Below are positions 7,394 through 14,379 of a stretch of 28,631 nt of DNA, in pieces. Source of the DNA: Verrucomicrobiota bacterium (lineage in GTDB: Bacteria > Verrucomicrobiota > Verrucomicrobiae > Chthoniobacterales > UBA10450); the NCBI GenBank assembly GCA_005887855.1, contig VBQB01000050.1, positions 1-28,631 of the forward strand. The letters run 5' to 3'. The notes under the pieces were generated by a model. It worked only from the letters and a program-made list of their open reading frames with translations, was not told where the DNA came from and did no database searches. Each line of letters begins with the position of its first letter. Positions within the stretch are counted from its first letter, which is position 1. A program made the position numbers and the translations under genes.

Positions 7394-7831
7394 GTGATCA
7401 CCGTCGTGACATTGACTGCGACGAGCAAAATCAAGGCATCTTCACAGGATGACGCGGGGACCGTGGCCGCCTTAGATGCCAAATATCAAGCGGCAGTAAA
7501 AGACAATGATGCTACCACGATGGCTCAGATTTTAGCCGATAATTTCATTTTGGTAACCGGACGTGGTCATGTCTATAGCAAAGCCGAACTAATCGAGCAG
7601 GCGCGAAAGAAGGAACTTACCTATGAGCACCAAGAAGAGGAAGTCGGATCACAGAAGGTTCGGATCTGGGGTGATACAGCCGTCGTGACGGCGCTTTTGT
7701 GGGTCAAGGCCGTGCAGGAAGGCAAACCGGTCGATTACAAGCTCTGGTTCAGCGATACTTATGTTCGCACTCCGACAGGCTGGCGATATGTATTTGGCCA
7801 GGCTTCGCTGCCGCTGCCTAAAGCGGACTGA
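7394..7831 (+). CDS. NTF2-like (SnoaL/DUF4440-type) protein, probably exported; start uncertain
   Basis: The 145-residue frame from the GTG at 7394 has a typical DUF4440/SnoaL pattern: ALDAKYQAAVKDNDATTMAQ (helix), ILADNFILVTGRGHVYSKAEL, then strands with VRIWGDTAVVTALLWVKA and LWFSDTYVRTPTGWRYVFGQ. These cone-shaped folds bind or convert small ligands; many members have unknown roles. The frame upstream of the GTG reads IRRLSRSAKLLL before VITVVTLTATSKIKA, which looks like a complete signal peptide with no ATG, GTG or TTG upstream; the frame closes at a TGA at 7349-7351. Either a non-standard start is used, or a small indel separates the gene from the out-of-frame ATG at 7353. The functional N-terminus is unresolved. 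Confidence 0.72.
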   Translation: MITVVTLTATSKIKASSQDDAGTVAALDAKYQAAVKDNDATTMAQILADNFILVTGRGHVYSKAELIEQARKKELTYEHQEEEVGSQKVRIWGDTAVVTALLWVKAVQEGKPVDYKLWFSDTYVRTPTGWRYVFGQASLPLPKAD

Positions 7832-7965
7832 AAATAAATCAAACGCCCGAAAGTCGAGCCAGCATGTTCGCCTGTTGTGCGGTGGCGGTGGCCGCACCGG
7901 TGCGTCTGTGTCAATTGTGGGAGCGGCCTTAGCACCGCGATGATTCAATTGATTTAATCTGCCTT

Positions 7966-8778
7966 ATGAGACGATTCGTCCTTATACTCTTTGCGATAGT
8001 GCTCCTGCCGTATGCAGCGCCTGCCAAACGCACCGCACCAGCAAAAGTAGAGCCGGTGATTTATCAGGGCGTCCGGTACGTCGCCCCGAACGATGATGGT
8101 CGCCGCGCATACATCGAGGCATGGGATGTCGCAACCAACAAGACGCTTTGGGAGTTGACGGTCTTCACGAACCACATCGATCCCAAGTTAGAGGAAGACG
8201 TTCAGTTGGTTTTCATCAAAGCGCTGACCGTTCGAGATGGCACGCTTATGGTGACATCCGAGCGCGGCACGACGTACCGCGTTGATTTAAAGAGCAAAGC
8301 AGTGGCGCCATCCGATCTCGCGTGGTCGGAAGCGCCGGACGCGGCCGCACAACGCAAAAACATTCCTGAGACCATCGAGAGAGCGATCTCGAAAGGGCCG
8401 CTCGCGAAGGATTACGAAGTCTCCTTTCACCTGAACCCGTTCTATCTACGTGGGGACTTCAATGGTGATGGTAAGGTTGACGTTGCTGTTCTCGTGAAGC
8501 AACGCTCGACCGGAAAACTCGGGATTGCGATCATTCCTGGTGGAACGAGCAAGGCAGCAATTCTCGGTGCGGGCGCTCCCCTCGGAAATGGCGGCGATGA
8601 CTTCGATTGGATGGACAACTGGCAGGTCTATCCGAAAGGCCGCGTGGGTCGAGGGACAGGGGAACCGGGTGTCCACCGGCTTCATGGGGACGCGCTCCTC
8701 GTAGGCAAGAGTGAGGCAGCTAGCGGGCTAATTCACTGGGATGGCAAACACTACGTTTGGTTCCAGCAGGGTGACTAG
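7966..8778 (+). CDS. secreted protein of unknown function with an FG-GAP-like Ca loop
   Basis: This 270-residue product has an N-terminal signal peptide (MRRFVLILFAIVLLPYAAPA, cleavage near residue 20). The mature part begins with beta-strand-like sequence reminiscent of a quinoprotein or WD-like blade (YIEAWDVATNKTLWELTVFT, LMVTSERGTTYRVDLKS). Later it has one DFNGDGKVDVAVLV loop at about residues 164-177, the Ca-binding signature of FG-GAP/VCBS repeats, followed by GKLGIAIIPGG and a Trp/Gly-rich C-terminus (GLIHWDGKHYVWFQQGD). The family is not recognised. The loop resembles those of the larger repeat protein nearby, but the rest does not. It is convergent with the glycosyltransferase gene, with an 84-nt gap. 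Confidence 0.75.
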   Translation: MRRFVLILFAIVLLPYAAPAKRTAPAKVEPVIYQGVRYVAPNDDGRRAYIEAWDVATNKTLWELTVFTNHIDPKLEEDVQLVFIKALTVRDGTLMVTSERGTTYRVDLKSKAVAPSDLAWSEAPDAAAQRKNIPETIERAISKGPLAKDYEVSFHLNPFYLRGDFNGDGKVDVAVLVKQRSTGKLGIAIIPGGTSKAAILGAGAPLGNGGDDFDWMDNWQVYPKGRVGRGTGEPGVHRLHGDALLVGKSEAASGLIHWDGKHYVWFQQGD

Positions 8779-8862
8779 TTGTGCTCGATTCCGTCGTCAC
8801 CTAACCCCGATCCAAGGCGCAGGCGTCGCGGAAACGCTTCCGTAGGATTTGGGATTAACATC

Positions 8863-10335
8863 TCAGTGCGTAATGAGAACGTAACCCACTCCTGGTTTGT
8901 TCTTCTTCTCCTTTGATTTCAGTTGAGAGAGGGCCGCATCTCGGAGCTTGCGCATCAAAGCGGCTGCGTCTTCAGTTGGCGCCACCAACGCATCGAGATT
9001 CCCGAGATTCCATTCGACGACCGCGCGATGCAGTTTGATGAAATGCGTTTTCCGCAAATAGAGAAGCAGTCCTTCATCCTTGGTGAAAAGCGCTTCGTAA
9101 CGCCAATGATGCACCGCTGCCTCATGGCGAACCTCGCGCCCGAAAATGACGAGAGCGTCGCGATGATCACGATATCCGGAGATGACCTTCGAAATTGTGT
9201 AACCACTTGTAAACAAGATCGACACAAGCAGTGCGACTGCGCTCCATCGATAAAGACGCGTGCACAATTGTTCCTCCACTGGGGCTTTTCCGATCTGCGC
9301 CGCCAGCATCAAACAGAGCGCTGGCACAATCGGAAAAATCCGGTCAACGCGTTTCGATGGAATCAGCGACATAACTAACAGACCCCCAAAAACCCAGCAA
9401 ATTAGCCAGAATGTCTCCGGTGATATTTTGCGAAATGCATTGCGAATCCCGAGCCCTTTTGGTCGAAGACTCAGAAAGGCTATGAGGATCATTAGCACGC
9501 TCCACGGAGCAAATTTATGTAGCAGTTGCGGCAGATAAAAATAAAGCGGTTGTGCCCGATGGATCGTTTCACTAAATCGCCCTATGAATTCGCGGACGAT
9601 AACTTGATCGAAAAACCCGGGCACAAACAGAATGCCGCCGATCACCCAAAGAAGAAAGACACCGAGGGAAGCAAGCCACGGCCACCAACCCGACCACGCC
9701 GAGACTGCATTGCTCTTGCGTCGCCACCACTCGAATATGCCAATTCCGGGAAGTAAGAACGCGTAAACGATGGGTCCTTTGATCGACATCACAACGGTGA
9801 GCAAAGCAAAGAGGTAGATTCGATCTCGCGGTCTCCACTCCTCCTGTTCCCGCACTTTTTGCCAAATCAACAGGCCGATAAGAAAAATTACGAACGCCAA
9901 TGGCATATCGGTGCGCACGAACGTCGCCAGTCGCGGACTCAACAGATTTAATCCAAACGCGCTGAGCGCGATTAAGGCGGCAATGGATCCGTACGCTGAA
10001 TTCGCCGCGCGATACAACAAGATCGACAAGGCGATCGCAGTGAGAAATGACGGCAACCGCCACGCCACATCCCAGGATCTCGTTAATGCAAAAAGACCGG
10101 CCGAAACCCATCCTACCAGCGGCGGCTTTGTCGCGACGCGTTCCTGCGGCGTCTGCTGATAGAACCAGTGTCCCTCCTTGATCATCTCGAAGGAGGTAAA
10201 TGCCTGTTTCGCCTGGTCATAATCATCGAGCTGCCACGGCAGATTCGTGACGAGAAATAAAAGGATCGCGAGCGCGCCAACGATCCAGGCGGTGCGCTTG
10301 TTCTGAAGTAAATTCTCCAGCCAGGAAAGCTCCAT
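8863..10335 (-). CDS. GT39/ArnT-like membrane glycosyltransferase
   Basis: This 490-residue polytopic protein belongs to the PMT/ArnT clan (GT-C fold). The N-terminal periplasmic-loop signature QLDDYDQAK (about residues 35-43) supplies the acidic catalytic residues usual in the family. QTPQERVATKPPLVGWVSAGLF matches the PP.. loop segment. About ten hydrophobic helices follow, and a soluble C-terminal region ends near 490. Such enzymes move a sugar from an undecaprenyl-phosphate donor to lipid A, proteins or glycans on the periplasmic side. Being the last gene of an lpxB-containing run supports lipid A or O-glycan decoration, but the sugar is unknown. It starts 15 nt after the kynB-like gene's stop, so it is probably co-transcribed. 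Confidence 0.85.
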   Translation of the reverse strand: MELSWLENLLQNKRTAWIVGALAILLFLVTNLPWQLDDYDQAKQAFTSFEMIKEGHWFYQQTPQERVATKPPLVGWVSAGLFALTRSWDVAWRLPSFLTAIALSILLYRAANSAYGSIAALIALSAFGLNLLSPRLATFVRTDMPLAFVIFLIGLLIWQKVREQEEWRPRDRIYLFALLTVVMSIKGPIVYAFLLPGIGIFEWWRRKSNAVSAWSGWWPWLASLGVFLLWVIGGILFVPGFFDQVIVREFIGRFSETIHRAQPLYFYLPQLLHKFAPWSVLMILIAFLSLRPKGLGIRNAFRKISPETFWLICWVFGGLLVMSLIPSKRVDRIFPIVPALCLMLAAQIGKAPVEEQLCTRLYRWSAVALLVSILFTSGYTISKVISGYRDHRDALVIFGREVRHEAAVHHWRYEALFTKDEGLLLYLRKTHFIKLHRAVVEWNLGNLDALVAPTEDAAALMRKLRDAALSQLKSKEKKNKPGVGYVLITH

Positions 10336-10350
10336 GTTCCGCGATGGACG

Positions 10351-10998
10351 TTAGTCGCGCCAGAGCACCGCGCGCATCGGTGCGCCATCGCCACCCGCGA
10401 TTTTTAGAGGCAACGCCGCAAAGTTATAAATGCCGGCTCCGACGCCACTCAGATCGAGAGACTCAACAATCGCCACGCCGGCCCGGGCGAGCGCCTGATG
10501 ATTTTGCAAAGATTTCGAATCAATTTCATCCACAGACGGCACATCCAATCCCAACAACTTGACTCCATTCTTCTGCAACCATGACGGGACATCTGCTGCA
10601 ATCACCGGAATTTGATTTGGAAAAACTGCCGAGTTGCTCCATCGGCCAGTCTTTACGAGAAGCCGCGAACTCTCCGCGATTTCTTCAGCGTGCGGCTGGA
10701 GATCTTCAATCGTGATCAGGTGTTTTTCTTTCGACTGTAAAAAAGCTTCCGTAAGATCGAGAACAACCGCCCGACCCAAATAAATGTCGAGTGGCGCTTT
10801 CTCGATCGATTCGGCTTTGGTGTCGAAATGGAATCGCGCATCGGCATGCGTGCCGTTATGTACGCTTGTTTTGATCGCACCAAGATTTACCGAATTGCCC
10901 TCTGCGATCGTCCCGGTGAGCGCAAATTGAAACGGCGTATCTCCCGGCCACGGCGCGAGATCGTTCGAGAGCGTCCGTGAAATATCCCAGATTCTCAT
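10351..10998 (-). CDS. kynB: cyclase family protein, kynurenine formamidase-like
   Basis: This 215-residue protein has the normal size and motifs of bacterial arylformamidase (KynB): WDISRTLS at the N-terminus, PWPGDTPF (about 16-23) and the metal site HNGTHADARFHF, with His47, His51, Asp53 and His57 as likely Zn ligands and catalytic residues. The canonical Pro of the HADAP.H motif is Arg here. LLGLDVPSVDEIDSK and the C-terminal GAGIYNFAALPLKI also fit. KynB hydrolyses N-formylkynurenine in tryptophan degradation. No other kynurenine gene is present and the gene sits in a lipid A-type cluster, so a different cyclase-type substrate is possible. Its ATG overlaps the stop of a 37-codon ORF (ATGA), and AAAGGTG upstream provides a Shine-Dalgarno. 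Confidence 0.8.
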   Translation of the reverse strand: MRIWDISRTLSNDLAPWPGDTPFQFALTGTIAEGNSVNLGAIKTSVHNGTHADARFHFDTKAESIEKAPLDIYLGRAVVLDLTEAFLQSKEKHLITIEDLQPHAEEIAESSRLLVKTGRWSNSAVFPNQIPVIAADVPSWLQKNGVKLLGLDVPSVDEIDSKSLQNHQALARAGVAIVESLDLSGVGAGIYNFAALPLKIAGGDGAPMRAVLWRD

Positions 10999-11108
10999 GC
11001 CGCGATCACCTTTGGCTCGATCAAGAGTTTATTTCGCGAGGGCCTGTTATTTGGCTGAGCGGTTGATACAGCCGCCACTGCAACTGTCGTAATTGTTTTC
11101 GTGTCCAT
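10995..11108 (-). CDS. small coupled ORF, 37 residues, between lpxB and the kynB-like gene
   Basis: The ATG at 11108 follows the lpxB stop codon directly (TAG|ATG), and GAGG placed five bases upstream gives it one of the better Shine-Dalgarno sequences in the window. The frame (MDTKTITTVAVAAVSTAQ..., ending LLIEPKVIAA) closes with a TGA that overlaps the next ATG (ATGA). It has no recognised domain; the N-terminal half is Ala/Val/Thr-rich and the C-terminal half is basic. It could be a real microprotein or a translated coupling leader that carries ribosomes from lpxB to the next gene. Judged from junction geometry only. Confidence 0.45.
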   Translation of the reverse strand: MDTKTITTVAVAAVSTAQPNNRPSRNKLLIEPKVIAA

Positions 11109-12245
11109 CTAATCCTCGCCAATCTCTTCGATAATTGCTTGTGCGGCTTTTTCGCTCGCTCCGCTTTCGCCCAGTTTGCCGATGATTGCATCGAACTCAG
11201 AAAGCATCCGATCGCGCGCGGCTGTGTTATCCATTAGTTGCAGAACTGCCTTGGCGATCGCGTCTGGTTTTGCCTGGTGCTGAATGAATTCGGGCACCAC
11301 TTCTCTATCCGCGAGAACGTTGGGCATGCCGAGATATTTCACGTTTACCACGAGTCGTGCCACGAGATATGTCGGCCACGCCACCTTGTAAATCAGCACA
11401 AATGGCAACCGGAAATACGCGGCCTCAAGTGTCGCGCTCCCTGAAGCAACAATCCCGGCGAATGCGCGTTGCATTGTTGCGGCTGCTTCGCCAGTGACGA
11501 CGCGAAAGACCCCTTCTCTCATGCGAGCTTCCGTTAAAGCATGAGAAATCTCAGCCGCGAGCGCCTCCGATGCCGCCGCAATTTCGAAGCGCAAATTTGG
11601 TTGTCGTCGCAGAAGCAAACGCGTTGCTTCAAGCAACACCGGGAAAATTTTCCGCACTTCGCGCGAACGACTGCCCGGAAAGAGGCCGATTGAATGGGGA
11701 TCACGTTCAGTTTTTAGCTTGGTGGCGCGTAGTCTCTCGATCATCGGATGACCGACAAATACCGCGCGCAGGCCAGATTTGGTGTAGAGGTTCGTCTCGA
11801 AAGGAAAGATGCAGAGCATAAGATCGAGAAAACGCGCCATCTTTTTGATTCGGCCACGATTCCAAGCCCATACTTGCGGGCTGATGTAGTAAATTATTTT
11901 TGGTTTCGGCGATTGCTTCCGCAATGCCCGGGCGAGGCGCAAGTTGAAACCGGGATAATCGATCAACACGACAGCGTCGGGTTTGTTGTTTTCAATTTCG
12001 TCGAGTGTTTCACGAAACTGTCCTCGAAAATAACCATACTTCTTGATCACCTCCCACAAACCAAGGACAGCTGCATCGTCGATCCAATTTTTGAATTGGG
12101 CGCCGGCGATCGTCCGCATTTGTGGACCGCCGCGTCCAACAAACGTGAGATCGACGCCCGACTCGCGCAGGGAACGCATCAACGCGGCCCCGTGATTGTC
12201 AGCGCTCGCTTCGCCGGCGACAAAATAGATCGTCTGAGATTTCAT
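11109..12245 (-). CDS. lpxB: lipid-A-disaccharide synthase
   Basis: This 378-residue GT19 enzyme has the usual length. The N-terminal YFVAGEASADNHGAALM is the family signature. The donor- and membrane-binding middle holds ISPQVWAWNRGRIKKMARFL and CIFPFE, and the C-terminal half holds IGLFPGSRSREV (about 185-197) and GSATLEAAYFRLPFVLIYK. LpxB joins UDP-2,3-diacylglucosamine to lipid X at the inner face of the cytoplasmic membrane, so the host makes lipid A. Upstream lies a GnnA-like dehydrogenase gene, separated by a hairpin element. Downstream it touches a small ORF (TAG|ATG). No other lpx gene is in the window. Confidence 0.96.
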   Translation of the reverse strand: MKSQTIYFVAGEASADNHGAALMRSLRESGVDLTFVGRGGPQMRTIAGAQFKNWIDDAAVLGLWEVIKKYGYFRGQFRETLDEIENNKPDAVVLIDYPGFNLRLARALRKQSPKPKIIYYISPQVWAWNRGRIKKMARFLDLMLCIFPFETNLYTKSGLRAVFVGHPMIERLRATKLKTERDPHSIGLFPGSRSREVRKIFPVLLEATRLLLRRQPNLRFEIAAASEALAAEISHALTEARMREGVFRVVTGEAAATMQRAFAGIVASGSATLEAAYFRLPFVLIYKVAWPTYLVARLVVNVKYLGMPNVLADREVVPEFIQHQAKPDAIAKAVLQLMDNTAARDRMLSEFDAIIGKLGESGASEKAAQAIIEEIGED

Positions 12246-12257
12246 TTGTTGCTTCAG

Positions 12258-12316
12258 GTTGTAGCCACGGCTTGGCGAGCCGTGTGCACGCGCCTCACCG
12301 AGGCGCGGCTAACAAC
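12258..12316. repeat. 59-bp intergenic element: outer stem enclosing two perfect hairpins
   Basis: The outer arms GTTGTAGCC (12258-12266) and GGCTAACAAC (12307-12316) pair with one bulge. Inside lie CACGGCT-TGGCG-AGCCGTG (12266-12284) and CGCGCCTC-ACC-GAGGCGCG (12289-12307), both perfect. The architecture matches 18522-18578. It lies between the dehydrogenase and lpxB genes. Confidence 0.75.
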
Positions 12317-12344
12317 ACCTTGCGCTAGAATACATCAGCGAGCT

Positions 12345-13265
12345 TCAGATACTCGAGGCGATCCGCTTTGTAATTTTAACCGCCAACTCGAGCGCCGCCG
12401 TCCCCTGAACTCCCGAAACGCGTGGCTCGCGTCCGGTGCTTGCGCATTCGATGAACGAGATGAGTTGACGTTTGAGCGGTTCTTCGCGTTCGATCTCGAC
12501 CTTATCGCGCGTAATCCGTCCTCCGGCGCGGCGATAGATCTCACCGCCCTGATTTTGATAATCGAGCGAAAGATACGCGTCCTCTTGAAAGACCCGAATC
12601 TTGCGCATGCGCTCGGGACTGATACGGCTCGAAGTAACGTTTGCCACGCAGCCATTCTCGAAGCGCAACCGCGCGTTCGCGATGTCTTCACCGCGGCTCA
12701 AAACCGGCACGCCCACCGCATCGATCTTTTTCACGGGCGAACGCACGAAATGCAAAATGATTTCGAGATCATGGATCATAAGATCGAGAACCACACCGAT
12801 ATCGGTATTGCGATCCGGATAGGACGAAAGCCGGTGCGCCTCAATGAAACGCGGATGGGTCAGATATTTTTCGAGTGTGCTCAAAACTGGATTGAAACGC
12901 TCGACGTGGCCAACTTGAAGAATAAGGCCGTTGCCCGCCGCCAACTGCGCCAGTTTGTCTGCATGCGCCGTCTTGTCGGTAATTGGTTTCTCGACTAGCA
13001 GATGTTTGCCGCGTGCAAGCAGAGACCGCGCAACCTCGTAGTGCGTGTTCGTCGGCGTCGCAATCGACGCCGCGTCAATCATCTCAATAAACTCATCGAG
13101 CGATTTTGCCGACGTCGCTCCGAATTTTTTCCCGATGGCGTTCCCTTTGGGGAGATCGACGTCGTAGACCGCTGTAAAATTTGTTGACGGAATCTCCGCG
13201 TACAGCCGCGCGTGGTTGCTTCCAATATGACCAACACCAACGACGCCAACACGCAATTTTTTCAT
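12345..13265 (-). CDS. Gfo/Idh/MocA oxidoreductase, GnnA-like (UDP-GlcNAc 3-dehydrogenase type)
   Basis: The ATG at 13265 gives MKKLRVGVVGVGHIGSNHAR, with the Rossmann GxGxxG at residues 8-13. The frame extends 20 codons further upstream without family similarity and runs through a palindrome. The protein has 306 residues with the family's EKP motif (LLVEKPIT, about 89-96) and the C-terminal domain containing VERFNPVLSTLEKYL, FIEAHRLSSYP and VVLDLMIHDLEIILHFV. These segments resemble the subgroup found in lpx clusters, including GnnA, which oxidises UDP-GlcNAc at C3 before amination to make GlcN3N lipid A. Adjacency to lpxB supports this. The partner transaminase GnnB is not in the window, so the exact reaction is inference. 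Confidence 0.82.
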   Translation of the reverse strand: MKKLRVGVVGVGHIGSNHARLYAEIPSTNFTAVYDVDLPKGNAIGKKFGATSAKSLDEFIEMIDAASIATPTNTHYEVARSLLARGKHLLVEKPITDKTAHADKLAQLAAGNGLILQVGHVERFNPVLSTLEKYLTHPRFIEAHRLSSYPDRNTDIGVVLDLMIHDLEIILHFVRSPVKKIDAVGVPVLSRGEDIANARLRFENGCVANVTSSRISPERMRKIRVFQEDAYLSLDYQNQGGEIYRRAGGRITRDKVEIEREEPLKRQLISFIECASTGREPRVSGVQGTAALELAVKITKRIASSI

Positions 13266-13282
13266 GAATGAATCGCAGTCAA

Positions 13283-13300
13283 CCCCGAAAGCTTTCGGGG
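13283..13300. repeat. perfect 18-bp palindrome CCCCGAAAG/CTTTCGGGG
   Basis: It is fully self-complementary with no loop bases. Only one base differs from 5362-5379. It lies 18 bp upstream of the dehydrogenase start (minus strand) and could be a repeat core, a regulatory site or a structure on the mRNA leader. Confidence 0.6.
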
Positions 13301-13334
13301 TCAACCGCAACCAAGAATCAAACACAAACGGATT

Positions 13335-13392
13335 AGGGGACCCGCGCTACCGAATTCCGGAAATTCATTGGGCGCTATGGCGCGGGGCCCCT
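13335..13392. repeat. 58-bp intergenic inverted-repeat element
   Basis: The outer arms AGGGGACCCGCGC (13335-13347) and GCGCGGGGCCCCT (13380-13392) pair at 12 of 13 positions. The interior has a GAATTCCGGAAATTC palindrome-like core. The size matches the other elements at 12258, 17604, 18522 and 20563. It begins 14 nt beyond the broken fcl gene's stop codon at 13407. Confidence 0.7.
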
Positions 13393-13406
13393 CCAAGGCA
13401 AGAACC

Positions 13407-14263
13407 TCATCTCGCGCTGGTCTTTAGGAACCAATCGTAGGTTTGCGCGATGCCGTCGCGGAGAGGAATCGTCGCGTGCCAACCGAGATTACGCAGCTTG
13501 GTCACATCGAGAAGTTTTCGCAGTGTGCCATCCGGTTTGGTCGCGTCCCAAATCAATTCGCCATCGAAACCGACGACATCACAAATCAACTCCGCGAGTT
13601 CGCGGATCGGGATGCCGCGTGCAAAAATTCCCGACGCGGTTTGCCTGATCCCCATACAACAAGCTCACGCGCGCCGGTTGTTTTCGCTTCATGTGCCTTC
13701 CGCAAAAGCGCAGCCAGCACGTGCGATGTCTCCAGATCGAAGTTGTCGTTCGGACCGTAAAGATTCGTTGGCATCGCCGAAATAAAGTTCGCGCCATATT
13801 CGCGAGAAAATGCCTGACAAAGCTTGATGCCGGCGATCTTGGCGATTGCGTAAGCTTCATTGGTTGGCTCGAGCGGACCGCTTAGCAAAGCTGTTTCTGG
13901 AATGGGCTGCGGTGCGAGCTTGGGGTAAATGCAAGAGCTGCCAAGAAACAGAAGCTTGCGCGCGCCAGCTTCGTGGGCGGCGCGAATGATGTTGTTCTGA
14001 ATCCGCAAATTATCGAGCAGAAACTCGACTGGAAAATCGTTGTTCGCCTTGATGCCGCCGACCTTTGCTGCGGCGAAAATCACAACCGCCGGCTTTTCCT
14101 TTCGAAAAAATTCTGCGACGGCCGATTCGTTCACGAAATCGAGCTGCGCGCGATCGCGCCTGGGCAGATTGTGAAAGCCCTCGCGTTCGAGGCGGCGGAT
14201 CAACGCGCTACCCACAAGCCCCCGATAACCAGCGACAAAGATCTTGTCGGATTTGTCCATCAT
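13407..14263 (-). pseudogene. fcl: GDP-L-fucose synthase, disrupted by an internal deletion and frameshift
   Basis: Reading from the ATG at 14263 or 14260, MDKSDKIFVAGYRGLVGSAL is the SDR dinucleotide site. LFLGSSCIYP holds the catalytic Ser, NEAYAIAK the Tyr137/Lys141 pair and LETSH the His (numbering from 14260). The frame holds to WGSGKPRREFLH at 13619, then runs out of frame to a stop at 13586. The C-terminal part continues in another frame: GIPIRELAELICDVVGFDGEL...KPDGTLRKLLDVTKL...YDWFLKTSAR, ending at 13407. Intact Fcl proteins have about 30 or more residues between these parts (VDDLADA... to NVGTG). They are absent, so this is a deletion, not just an indel. The N-terminal product keeps its catalytic residues but lacks part of the substrate domain. 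No gmd gene is present. Confidence 0.88.
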
Positions 14264-14379
14264 TAGTTGCCCAAGGTGTCGTTTAGCATTTTCTTTTTTC
14301 CGTCTTAGCGCAATCCTCACTTGTGCGAAAGCAGGCTTCCCTCCGTGCTTCCACTGCTTGAGCGTGCGGTCACAGTCGA

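Noticed and set aside
11748..12998. Long open frame (416 codons) on the plus strand
   Set aside because: It lies antisense to lpxB and the Gfo/Idh gene, both of which have clear family motifs. Its translation is Arg/His-rich without domains, and it crosses a hairpin repeat. It is a GC-driven shadow.
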